DNA from: LMUY01 sp965199555
GTDB lineage: Bacteria; Pseudomonadota; Alphaproteobacteria; Acetobacterales; Acetobacteraceae
Reading direction: 5' to 3'
Length of the DNA stretch: 64,000 nucleotides
Assembly: GCA_965199555.1 (NCBI GenBank)
Contig: CBDASJ010000018.1
Coordinates: 25,394-89,393, forward strand
Shown: positions 9,133 to 17,371 of the stretch, piece after piece
Layout: every line of letters begins with the position of its first letter
Position numbering within the stretch: the stretch's first letter is position 1
The notes under the pieces: generated by a model
Database searches by the model: none
Seen by the model: the letters and a program-made list of their open reading frames with translations, nothing else
What the model was told of the DNA's origin: nothing
Translations under genes and position numbers: made by a program

Positions 9133-10155
9133 CTAACCGGCAATCGCCTGCCCCAACGGCCCCAACGCCGGCAGGATGTCGTTTTCCGCTCGGAAATCCC
9201 GCCCGTACAACGCGGAAAACACGTCGACCCCCGCCGTATGCAGGGGCACCGGCACGCCCGCCACCCCGGCCAGGCAAACCGTGGGCCATAATCCGAACGG
9301 CACGTCCTCCGTGACGTAGCGGCTGTCCAGCGTCACCGGGCCGCTCGGGTCGCCGTCCCGCCCGGCCAGGCTGGCGGCCATCTGCCCCATCGTCTCGCCC
9401 TCGGCGCCGAAGGACAGGCGGAAATGCTCCGCCAAGGTGCGCACCTGCACGCCGAGTGCCGCGGCCACGGCAAGCCGCTCCTCGTCCAGGCGCTGCATCA
9501 GCCGGCCGACCGCCTCCGTCGTGTTGGCGTATTGCTTCCAGGACTCGCCGTTTTCCATGCGGGTCAGGTTGCATAGCGCGATGGCCATGTGGTTCTGCGG
9601 GTTCAGGTTGCTGAGCGCGATGGCGACGGGGCTGCCGCGGTCCACGAACCGGTCGCCGAACAGCGCCGCGCACAACGCTAGCCCGGCGGCGCTGCCAGCG
9701 GCCGGCAGCACGGCCAGGTCAACCCGGCTGCGGATGTGGTTCACGCGCACGACGCCGGGGCCGGCCTTGCGGCCCGTGACCACCGTGGTGCCCCAGGCCA
9801 CGATCGGCGGCGCGCTGCCATGTGCCGCGCAGCGCGCCCGCAGATACAGCGCGCTGAACGACATGTGGGAGCTGACGATCACCGTTTGCCCGCTGCACAG
9901 GTGCGGGGCGCAGGCATCGATCACCGCCCGATGGCCGTAGCCCGGCACCGCGATCACGACGGCCGCAGCCCCGTCCAGCAGCGCCGCGCAATCCGCTGCG
10001 ACCTCCGGCCGCCACTGCCCTTCGACCACGCCGGTCGCGTCCACCGTTTCGGCACAGCCCGAAGGGGACCACAGCGCCACCGCGTGCCCGTCGCGGCACA
10101 GCAGCGCGGCCATGCCGAGCCCGATCGCCCCGGCGCCGATCACCGCGACCCGCAT
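9133..10155 (-). CDS. NAD(P)-dependent octopine/nopaline dehydrogenase family protein
   Basis: 340 residues and the first gene of the minus-strand operon. An N-terminal Rossmann fold carries GAGAIG at 7-12. The C-terminal half shows the octopine-dehydrogenase helical domain, including NPQNH at 185-189 and the following TRMENGESWKQY stretch. These enzymes reductively join an amino acid to a keto acid, or oxidatively split the product (opine). Position ahead of an amidohydrolase pair and an importer argues for a degradative role (inference). The dispersed family includes D-nopaline, octopine and metallophore-type dehydrogenases; no nicotianamine-synthase-like partner is present, which makes a metallophore role unlikely here. 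Confidence 0.88.
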   Translation of the reverse strand: MRVAVIGAGAIGLGMAALLCRDGHAVALWSPSGCAETVDATGVVEGQWRPEVAADCAALLDGAAAVVIAVPGYGHRAVIDACAPHLCSGQTVIVSSHMSFSALYLRARCAAHGSAPPIVAWGTTVVTGRKAGPGVVRVNHIRSRVDLAVLPAAGSAAGLALCAALFGDRFVDRGSPVAIALSNLNPQNHMAIALCNLTRMENGESWKQYANTTEAVGRLMQRLDEERLAVAAALGVQVRTLAEHFRLSFGAEGETMGQMAASLAGRDGDPSGPVTLDSRYVTEDVPFGLWPTVCLAGVAGVPVPLHTAGVDVFSALYGRDFRAENDILPALGPLGQAIAG

Positions 10156-10280
10156 CTACCCGCCCAAGCCTGGCTTCATGGGACGCAAAGCTGCCCGGTG
10201 ATGCCGGCCGGGGCAATCGTTTTGTTGCACCCCAGCGGAAGCCTCGGGCTATGATGCCCGCCATCGAACAGGAGACGCGC

Positions 10281-11168
10281 GTGACGTTTGCCCCACCCCT
10301 GCGGCGCCTTCGCCATGCGGCATTGGTCCTTCCCTTCCTCCTCGGCCTGAGCCCGGCGTCGCGCGCGCAGGAAGTGGATTCGGTCGTCAAGAAGTTGCAG
10401 GCCACCCACACGCTGACCATCGGCTACCGCGAAACCTCCGTGCCGCTGTCGTACCTCGACAAGGACAACAAGCCGGCCGGCTACGCGGTGGAGCTGTGCC
10501 AGGACATCGGCGAGGCCGCCAAACAAGAGCTGAAGCTGCCGGAGATCAAGTTCGCCTACGTGCCGGTCAACATCCAAACCCGGCAGGCGCTGATCGCCAA
10601 CGGCACGGTGGACATCGTATGCGACGGCACCGTGCGCACCTGGACGCGCTCCAAGCAGGTCGCCTTCACCCCGGTGCACTGGGTGTCGGCGGAGCAATTG
10701 CTGGTGTTGAAGGCGTCCGGCATCAAGGACCTCGCCGACCTGAAGGGCAAGGTGGTCGCCATCGCCACCGGCGGCACCAGCGAGCCCACCGTGCAACGCC
10801 TGATCGACCAGGAGCATCTGGACATCCGCGTGATGCGGGTGAACGACCACCCGGCCGGGTTGTTGGCGGTGGAAAGCCGCCGGGCCGACGCGTATCTCAG
10901 CGACAACGCGGCGTTCTACAGCCTGATGCAGGCCTCCCACCATCCGGAAAACCTCGCCATCGTGGGGCCGGAGCTGAGCTACCAGCCGGAAGCGTTGATC
11001 ATCCCGCTGAACAACCCGGGCTTCGCCTGGATCGCCGGGCACACCATGTCGGGCATGTTCAAGTCCGGCGCCGCCGCGACGCTGGTGACTAAATGGTTCG
11101 GCCCGTTCGGCGTGGGCGTGAGCCCCAAGCTGCGCGCGGCGTGGGAGACGTACTCGTTCCCGGAATAG
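10281..11168 (+). CDS. Amino-acid ABC transporter substrate-binding protein (GltI-like)
   Basis: 295 residues from the GTG at 10281, which is preceded by AGGAG at a 6-base spacing; the upstream ATG pair at 10251 lacks a ribosome site. A signal peptide ends near SRAQ. The mature part follows the glutamate/aspartate family: TLTIGYRETSVPLSYLD, then GYAVELCQDI, and the VDIVCDGTVRTWTRSKQV block. Cytoplasmic partners follow at 11173-13273. It is divergent from the opine-dehydrogenase operon across 125 bases, so the two operons may share a regulatory region. Confidence 0.92.
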   Translation: MTFAPPLRRLRHAALVLPFLLGLSPASRAQEVDSVVKKLQATHTLTIGYRETSVPLSYLDKDNKPAGYAVELCQDIGEAAKQELKLPEIKFAYVPVNIQTRQALIANGTVDIVCDGTVRTWTRSKQVAFTPVHWVSAEQLLVLKASGIKDLADLKGKVVAIATGGTSEPTVQRLIDQEHLDIRVMRVNDHPAGLLAVESRRADAYLSDNAAFYSLMQASHHPENLAIVGPELSYQPEALIIPLNNPGFAWIAGHTMSGMFKSGAAATLVTKWFGPFGVGVSPKLRAAWETYSFPE

Positions 11169-11172
11169 CGCG

Positions 11173-11880
11173 GTGAACTACCGCTGGGATTGGGGCATCC
11201 TCTTGCGCGCGCCCTATGCCGAATGGCTGGTCACCGGCGTGGAATGGACGCTCGCGCTCACGGCCGTGAGCTGGTGCCTGGGCCTGGCGGTGGGCATCGT
11301 GGTCGGCAGCGCCCGCACCCTGCCGGTGGCGCCGGTCCGTGCCGCCGCCGCCGCCTATGTGGAGCTGTTCCGCAACGTGCCGCCGCTGGTGCAGTTGTTC
11401 CTGTGGTTCTTCGTGTTCCCGGAAATCGTGCCGGATGCGGTCGGGCTGTGGATCAAGCGGGACTTGCCGTATCCGGAGTTCAGCACCGCCTGCCTGGCCA
11501 TCGGGCTGTTCGCCGGCGCCCGCGTGGCGGAGCAGGTGCGCGCTGGTGTGACGGCCGCGGGCCAGCGGCTGCTGCAAGCGGCGCTGGCAACCGGGCTGCG
11601 GCCGCTGCAAGCCTATCGCCTGGTGCTGCTGCCGATCGGCCTGCGGACCGTGCTGGTGCCGCTGACCTCCGAGTTCCTGACCACCTTCAAGATGTCGGCC
11701 ATCGCGCTGACCGTGGGTGTGCTGGAGCTGACGGCACAAAGCCAGCGGGTCGAGAACGAGACCTTCCACGGCTTCGAAGCCTACACGGCCGCGACCGTGC
11801 TGTACCTGGCGATCGGCCTCGGCATCACCGGCGGCATGAAGCTGCTGGCGAGCCGCCTGGCAGGCCCGATCCGCCCATGA
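11173..11880 (+). CDS. Amino-acid ABC transporter permease (GltJ-like)
   Basis: 235-residue polar amino-acid permease. It begins at a GTG four bases after the binding-protein stop. Family landmarks are the YVELFRNVPPLVQLFLWFF segment and an EAA-like loop (ATGLRPLQAYRLVLLPIGLR). Expected inner-membrane heterodimer with the product of 11877-12533. The stop overlaps the next start by 4 bases. Confidence 0.92.
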   Translation: MNYRWDWGILLRAPYAEWLVTGVEWTLALTAVSWCLGLAVGIVVGSARTLPVAPVRAAAAAYVELFRNVPPLVQLFLWFFVFPEIVPDAVGLWIKRDLPYPEFSTACLAIGLFAGARVAEQVRAGVTAAGQRLLQAALATGLRPLQAYRLVLLPIGLRTVLVPLTSEFLTTFKMSAIALTVGVLELTAQSQRVENETFHGFEAYTAATVLYLAIGLGITGGMKLLASRLAGPIRP

Positions 11881-12533
11881 TGGAGCTGGATCCCGCGATC
11901 ATCTGGCACTCCGCCGGCTTCCTGGCGCACGGCCTGGCGCTGAGCGCCTTGCTGGTCGCTGTGGGCGCGGCCGGCGGGTTGCTGGGCGGCGGCGTGCTGG
12001 CGCTGGCGCGGCTGTCGGGCGTTCGCCTGCTCGCCTATCCCGCGGCGGCGTACGTCACGGTCATGCGCTCGGTGCCGCTCGTCCTGGTGCTGTTCTGGTT
12101 CTACTTCATGCTGCCGATCTGGACCGGCGTGCCCGTGGGTGCACTGCCGTCCGCGCTGATTGCCTTCGCGTTGTTCGAGGCCGCGTTCTATTGCGAGATC
12201 ATCCGCGCCGGCATCGCCGCCGTTCCGACGGGCCAGAAGCTGGCGGCCGCGTCGTCCGGCTTGCGGCCGTGGCAGGCGCTGCGCCTGGTCGTGCTGCCCC
12301 AGGCCGTCGTGGCGATGGGGCCGCTGCTGGTGAACCAGGTGGTGATCCTGTTCCAGGACACGTCGCTGGTTTACGTGGTGGCGTTGCGCGACTTCCTGAC
12401 CTCCGCCAGCGTGGTCGCCGGGCGGGACGACCGGCCGGTGGAGCTGTACGGCTTCGTCGCGGTTGTGTATTTCGTTATCTGCTTCGCCGGGTCGCAACTG
12501 GCCGGGCGCCGGGGCCGGGTGGCCGCCGCATGA
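11877..12533 (+). CDS. Amino-acid ABC transporter permease (GltK-like)
   Basis: 218 residues from the ATG at 11877 (a second in-frame ATG follows directly). It contains the polar amino-acid permease signature near YVTVMRSVPLVLVLFWFYF and the EAA loop SSGLRPWQALRLVVLPQAV. The 4-base overlaps with the genes on both sides imply coupled translation. Partner of the GltJ-like permease; specificity within acidic or polar amino acids is inferred from family only. Confidence 0.92.
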   Translation: MMELDPAIIWHSAGFLAHGLALSALLVAVGAAGGLLGGGVLALARLSGVRLLAYPAAAYVTVMRSVPLVLVLFWFYFMLPIWTGVPVGALPSALIAFALFEAAFYCEIIRAGIAAVPTGQKLAAASSGLRPWQALRLVVLPQAVVAMGPLLVNQVVILFQDTSLVYVVALRDFLTSASVVAGRDDRPVELYGFVAVVYFVICFAGSQLAGRRGRVAAA

Positions 12534-13273
12534 CGGGCGAGCCGATCGTAGTGATCCGCAACCTAGGCAAGTCCTATGGCCGGACCCCCGTGCTGCGCGA
12601 CTGCTCCGCCACGCTGCACCGGGGCGAGGTCGTGGTGGTGTGCGGACCGTCCGGTTCCGGCAAGAGCACGCTGATCAAGTGCATCAACCGCCTGGAACGC
12701 TTCGACGAGGGCGAGGTCATCGTGGACGGCGTTTCCGTCGGCGCCCGCGGCACGGACCTGCCGAAGCTGCGGGCGCGCATCGGCATGGTGTTCCAGCAAT
12801 TCGACCTTTACCCGCACATGAGCGCCCTGGGGAACGTCAGCCTGGCGCAGATCCACGTGCTGCGGCGCAGCCGGGCGGAGGCCGATCGCCGCTCCCGCGC
12901 CCTGCTCGACCGGGTCGGCCTTGCCGACAAGGCGGACAGCCGCCCGGCCGCGCTGTCGGGCGGCCAGCAGCAACGCGTTGCGATCGCCCGCGCCTTGGCG
13001 CTGGACCCCGCCATCATGCTGTTCGACGAGCCGACCTCCGCGCTGGACCCGGAAATGGTGGGCGAGGTGCTGGACGTCATGCAGGCACTGGCGCAGGACG
13101 GCATGACCATGGTGGTCGTCACGCACGAGATGGGCTTCGCGCGCCGGGTGGCGGACCGCGTGCTGTTCCTGGACCACGGCGTCATCCTGGAAGACACGCC
13201 GCGCGAGCAGTTCTTCGCCAACCCGCAAACCGACCGGGCAAGGCTGTTCCTGTCCAAGGTACTGCATCATTAG
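12530..13273 (+). CDS. Amino-acid ABC transporter ATP-binding protein (GltL-like)
   Basis: 247 residues, standard for polar amino-acid ATPases. Walker A is GPSGSGKST (about 39-47), followed by the family-typical LIKCINRLE. Signature LSGGQQQR, Walker B IMLFDEPTSALDP and the H-loop VVTHEMGFAR are intact. Last gene of the gltI-J-K-L-like operon. Two palindromic repeats lie between its stop and the convergent methyltransferase and may end transcription. Confidence 0.94.
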   Translation: MTGEPIVVIRNLGKSYGRTPVLRDCSATLHRGEVVVVCGPSGSGKSTLIKCINRLERFDEGEVIVDGVSVGARGTDLPKLRARIGMVFQQFDLYPHMSALGNVSLAQIHVLRRSRAEADRRSRALLDRVGLADKADSRPAALSGGQQQRVAIARALALDPAIMLFDEPTSALDPEMVGEVLDVMQALAQDGMTMVVVTHEMGFARRVADRVLFLDHGVILEDTPREQFFANPQTDRARLFLSKVLHH

Positions 13274-13288
13274 GACGCACCTTACAAA

Positions 13289-13325
13289 CCCTCTCCCGCT
13301 GGCGGGAGAGGGCAGGGTGAGGGTG
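13289..13325 (+). repeat. REP-like palindromic repeat, copy 2
   Basis: The same 11-base perfect inverted repeat as at 3757 (13289-13299 with 13302-13312, separated by TG), followed by a CAGGGTGAGGGTGG tail. It starts 15 bases after the ATPase stop. Its tail points toward copy 3, which is in the opposite orientation. Confidence 0.85.
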
Positions 13326-13365
13326 GCCGGCCGCGCCGCAACAGGCTACGAGGCTTAAGTCCAAT

Positions 13366-13413
13366 CGGGCAGCGCCACCCTCACCCCACCCCTCTCCCGC
13401 CAGCGGGAGAGGG
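13366..13413 (-). repeat. REP-like palindromic repeat, copy 3 (inverted relative to copy 2)
   Basis: The palindrome CCCTCTCCCGC/GCGGGAGAGGG at 13390-13400 and 13403-13413, with the conserved tail on its left side, so it is inverted relative to copy 2. On the minus strand the order palindrome, GGGTGAGGGTGGC, GCCCGATTG closely matches copy 1. The pair sits between two convergent genes and resembles a bacterial interspersed mosaic element. Confidence 0.85.
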
Positions 13414-13433
13414 AGATATAGGGGCGTGCTAAG

Positions 13434-14120
13434 TCACGGCCGCAGCAAATCGATCTGCACCGGCTGGTCGAACGCGGTGCCGACCCGGGCGGCCACTGCA
13501 TCGAACCGGGCACGGACGGCGGGCGCACGCAGCTCTGCCTCGGTGAAGTCGTTGAACCGCATGCCGGCGGCGGCGCGGGTCGCATAATCCTCGAAACTGT
13601 CATGCAGGCGGCGGTTGCGATAGGCGATGCGGTCGTGGCCGCGGAACAGCTTCGGCGCGTGCGCTGCCAGGATGCCGGCCGCCTGCCGGCGCACGGCCGT
13701 CTCGTCGTGGTAAAGCTCGCTGATGTCCTGCAACGGCCCTTCCGGCAGCGGCTCCGCCACGTACAAACGCCCGCTGTCGCGCAACACCCGGCGCGCTTCC
13801 GCCAAAATGCCGGGCAGCACCGCGCCGGGGATGTGGTGCAGCGAGTAGATAAACAGCACGAGGTCGACGGAGCCATCCGCCAGCGGCAGCGCCTCCGCCC
13901 CGCCGCGAATCAGCCTGAAGCGGCCCGCGCCCGCCTCCGTCCAAGGCTGCGCCGGCCCGAGCGGGTCGAACCCGCTGACCTCCGCCCCCGCTTCCGCCAG
14001 GGCGCGGGCGAACGCGCCGTCGCCGGAGCCGATATCCACCACGACGGCGCCCGCGACATCGCCCACCGTTCGCCGCAAGGCGTCCAACCCGGTGCAGACA
14101 CCCAAATCCTCCTGCATCAC
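13434..14120 (-). CDS. Class I SAM-dependent methyltransferase
   Basis: 228 residues. Motif I VVDIGSGDGAFA is at about residues 27-38, an acidic residue after beta-2 (SGFDP) follows, and the post-motif region VDLVLFIYSLHHIPG is typical of Methyltransf_11/25 enzymes. The acceptor is not evident. It is convergent with the gltL-like gene across the repeat pair and divergent from the phosphoesterase gene. Small-molecule methyltransferase is the safest call. Confidence 0.85.
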   Translation of the reverse strand: MMQEDLGVCTGLDALRRTVGDVAGAVVVDIGSGDGAFARALAEAGAEVSGFDPLGPAQPWTEAGAGRFRLIRGGAEALPLADGSVDLVLFIYSLHHIPGAVLPGILAEARRVLRDSGRLYVAEPLPEGPLQDISELYHDETAVRRQAAGILAAHAPKLFRGHDRIAYRNRRLHDSFEDYATRAAAGMRFNDFTEAELRAPAVRARFDAVAARVGTAFDQPVQIDLLRP

Positions 14121-14253
14121 CCTGCCCCCCGCGACCGCCGGCTGTTCTCGCAGAGCGTCGCCGGCCTGGCCAGCCGCTTGGCGAGTTCACGAAACAATCA
14201 CACAATCGCTTCGGACGACGCGGTTTATGCGGCTGACCCTTACGGAGAGAACC

Positions 14254-16279
14254 ATGCGGCGGCGGATTTGGCTGATGGCGACGGTGGCGATGGCGCTCGA
14301 CGCGGGCAGCACGCGCGCCGCCCCGATGCTGACGGCGCAACCCGACCCAACGCCCGACATCCAAGCCTTCGTCCAGCCGCTCCCCACCGCCATGCCGGAC
14401 CGGAACGCGCTGATCGCGCAGTTGCGGCAGAAGGTGAAATACGTCTTCGTCATCTTCAACGAGAACCATTCCTTCGACAACGAGTTCGGCAGCTTTCCCG
14501 GCGCCAACGGATTGTTCTCCGACGGCACCGCGCCGCGGGATGCGGCCCACACGCCGGGGTTCGAGCAGCAATACACCGGCGCCGACGGCAAACCGGTCAT
14601 GGTGCGCCCGGTCCGCCTTGGGCCCGAACAGAACAGCTCCTTCCTCGATTCGGTGGATCACAGCCACACCGGGCTGGCGGCCAAGCTGCATGTCACCGGC
14701 ACGCAGGCGGCCATGGACCGCTTCGCGCAAGGCGAATACGCGCGCTATGCCGGGCGCGGCGGCGCGGCCAACGTGGCGATGGGGCGGCAGTTCAGCCAAT
14801 TGGTGATGAGCTACGTCGACTGCGACACGGTGCCGTTTTATTGGCGCTGGGCCAGCCGCTTCACCCTGTTCGACAACATCTTCGCCACGGAGGACACGCC
14901 GTCCACCCCGAACGCGATCGCCATGATCGCCGGGCAGGCGGGCGAAACGCAGTGGGTCAAGCACGGCAGCGCCGGCGAGGCGGTGAGCGTCGGTGGCCAA
15001 ACCGGCACCTTGCAGGCCGTGCCGCTGTACAACGATCCGCAACCCTTCTGGGGCTCCCAGTTCGACACCGGCACCACGGGCCGGCAGCCGGCCGGGCACG
15101 GCGGCGAAAGCTACGCCAACACCAACATCGCCAAGAACCTGACCTTCGCCACCGTCCCGCTCACCCTGGGCGGCACGGACACCGCCGGCGCCATGGCGCA
15201 GGACCGCGATGCCGAGCACGACCAGGCGGACATCAGGCAGGACCTGGCGTTCATCGCCTCGCGCGCCGGCAAGCCCGTGGCCTGGCGCTGGTACCAGGAA
15301 GGCTACGACCACGAGCCGACCGACACGGCCGCGGATGCCAGCCATGACGGCTATGTCAGCCACCACCAGGGCCCGCAATATTTCGGCTACCTGGCGAACA
15401 ACCCGGCCTATCGCGACAACCTGCGCGGCCTGGGCGATTTCTACGCCGACATGGCGCGTGGCGACCTGCCGGCCGGCGGCGGCGTGTTCTACCTCCGCGG
15501 CGGCTTCACCAACCTGCTGAACCAATCGCCGCCGATCACCAACCCGGACTTTCCGGCGGCGCTGACCGACGCGGACAAGGCGACGATCGCCAAGGTGAAG
15601 CGCGGCGACGACGACCACCCGGGCTACAGCGACCGCCAGCTCAGCGAAACCATGATGGCGCGGGTGATCAACGCCGTGGCTTCCCGGCCGGAGATCTGGT
15701 CGCAAAGCGCCATCATCATCGCGTATGACGAATCGGACGGGTTCTACGACCACGTGCCGCCGCGCATCCTGTCCTTCGGCCCGGATGGCCTGCCGCTGGC
15801 GCGCGGCATCCGCGTGCCCACGCTGCTGATCTCGCCCTATGCGCGGACCCATGTCGTGGCGCACCCGGAAGGCGACCACAACGCCGTCATCGAAACGCTG
15901 GACGCGATCTTCGACCTGCCGCCGCTGGCATCGCTGCCGGACGAGGCGCAGGGGCTGAAGGCGGGCGAGGACCCGCGCTTCAACGGCCCGGGCGGCTTCG
16001 TGCAGCACTACCTGGGGCCACGCGACATCAACGCCGCGGAAACCGACGACCTGCTGGCCGGGTTCGACCCGGCGCGGCTTGTCCGGCCAGGCGCCGCCGC
16101 TGCCGGCCTCGCTCGCGACCGTGCCGGAAGCGGATCTGGGCCAGTTGCCGCATTACGGCGGCAAAGGCTGCAGCGCCATCGGCATGACCCCCGAGGACCT
16201 GCGACAAGGCGTCCGCGCCCCGGTGCCCGCCGGCTTCAACACGCTGCCTGCCACGCTGCCAAGCTACAACGGCCCGTGA
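14254..16279 (+). CDS. Periplasmic phosphoesterase (acid phosphatase / phospholipase C family), apparent frameshift near 3' end
   Basis: About 674 residues if a one-base frameshift is corrected. ATG at 14254 with GGAGAGA upstream and a signal peptide ending TRAAP. The PF04185-type active-site block VFVIFNENHSFDNEFG and a later IIIAYDESDGFYDHVPP mark the fold used by AcpA-like acid phosphatases and phospholipases C. In the reading frame of the gene, sequence after about 16078 becomes arginine-rich and unlike protein. The +1 frame from 16079 gives a convincing family-like tail (LPHYGGKGCSAIGMTPEDL) ending at TGA 16277-16279. One extra T at 16079/16080 (CGGCTTGTCC) explains this. It may be a sequencing error or a real mutation; the main catalytic region lies upstream of it. 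Confidence 0.83.
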
Positions 16280-17262
16280 AGCAAACAGCCCGCCACCCGC
16301 ACAAAGAGGCCTTCTCCAAGAGGCAGTCCCGAACCGGCGTGTGGCTGGGCGTGCTCGTCGGCGCCCTGCTCGCCGCCGCCTCGGCACAGGCCGCCACCTT
16401 GGACCGGGTGCGCGCTTCGGGCGTGCTCCATTGCGGGGCAGCCGCGCGAACCGGCTTTGCTGAGGCGGCGGAGGACGGCCGCGTGTCCGGGCTGGGGGTC
16501 GATTTGTGCCGCGCCTTGGCGATCGCCGTGCTGGGCCCGGCCGGGCGCGTATCGTTCCGGCTTTACGCCGCCCCGGCAGAGTACGACGCCGTGCGCCGGG
16601 GCGAGGACGATGTGTCGTTCCTGTCCGCCGACACGGTGCGGGAACAGGCGCTCGCCGCCGGGCTCATCCCCGGCCCCACCGTGTTCGTTTCCGAGCTGTC
16701 CGTTCTGGCGCAACCCGGCGTTACCAGCCTAGCCGGGCGCACCGTTTGCTTCATGAACGGCAGCCCGGCGCACCAGGCGCTGGAGGCCTGGGCGGCGCAT
16801 ACCGGCACGGCGCTGGTTCGCAGCGGCTTCCAGGAGGATGGCGAGATGCACGACGCGTTCGACGCGCGGCATTGCGACGCGGTGGCGGGCGAAGCCACCG
16901 AGCTGGCAGACCTCCGCGCCGAAACGCCGGCGCGGGCCGCCACCCGCATCCTGGCACCCCTGGGCCTCACGCCCGTTTTCGCCGCCACGCCGGTTGCGGA
17001 TGGCGCATGGGCCGGCCTGGTTGGTTGGGCCTTGGGCGCCATCGTGCAATCCGAAACGGCGCCGAGCCCGTGGCGTGCCGACCTGCCCGGCGTGGCAATC
17101 CCCGGGCTGCGCGACGGCTGGCAAGGCGATGTCGCCACCACCCTGGGCAGCTACGGCGACATGATCCGGCGCGTCACCGACGCGGGATCGCCCTCCGCCA
17201 CGCGGGCGGGGCCAAACGCGCTGTGGCCGGAAGGCCTGCTCCTGCCGGCAGGCCCGCGTTAG
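16276..17262 (+). CDS. Amino-acid-type periplasmic substrate-binding protein, orphan
   Basis: 328 residues from the GTG at 16276, which overlaps the corrected phosphoesterase stop as GTGA. The start is supported by a signal peptide (basic N-terminus, hydrophobic GVLVGALLAAA, cut near SAQAA) about 20 residues in. The mature part opens LDRVRASGVLHCGAA and has GLGVDLCRALAIAVLG, typical of type-2 periplasmic binding proteins of the general L-amino-acid (AapJ-like) group. No permease or ATPase follows. It could serve another transporter or act as a sensor or accessory to the phosphoesterase. Because it shares a frame with the phosphoesterase, the inserted base joins both into one long open frame. 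Confidence 0.75.
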   Translation: MKQTARHPHKEAFSKRQSRTGVWLGVLVGALLAAASAQAATLDRVRASGVLHCGAAARTGFAEAAEDGRVSGLGVDLCRALAIAVLGPAGRVSFRLYAAPAEYDAVRRGEDDVSFLSADTVREQALAAGLIPGPTVFVSELSVLAQPGVTSLAGRTVCFMNGSPAHQALEAWAAHTGTALVRSGFQEDGEMHDAFDARHCDAVAGEATELADLRAETPARAATRILAPLGLTPVFAATPVADGAWAGLVGWALGAIVQSETAPSPWRADLPGVAIPGLRDGWQGDVATTLGSYGDMIRRVTDAGSPSATRAGPNALWPEGLLLPAGPR

Positions 17263-17371
17263 GCGCCGCCTTCACGCGCCGACGGCGCCCGCAATCATCG
17301 CCAACAGGTGCTTGCCTCCCGGCGGCCATGCGCCGCAAGCTGCCGGCGTGCGGCGAACGGGGACGGGATCG

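Noticed and set aside
13600..16008. An 802-codon minus-strand open frame
   Set aside because: It lies antisense to the phosphoesterase and overlaps the methyltransferase in another frame; no domain seen.
14092..17262. A natural phosphoesterase-binding protein fusion
   Set aside because: The connecting segment is arginine-rich junk, whereas a second frame gives a family-like C-terminus and a signal peptide begins right after its stop.
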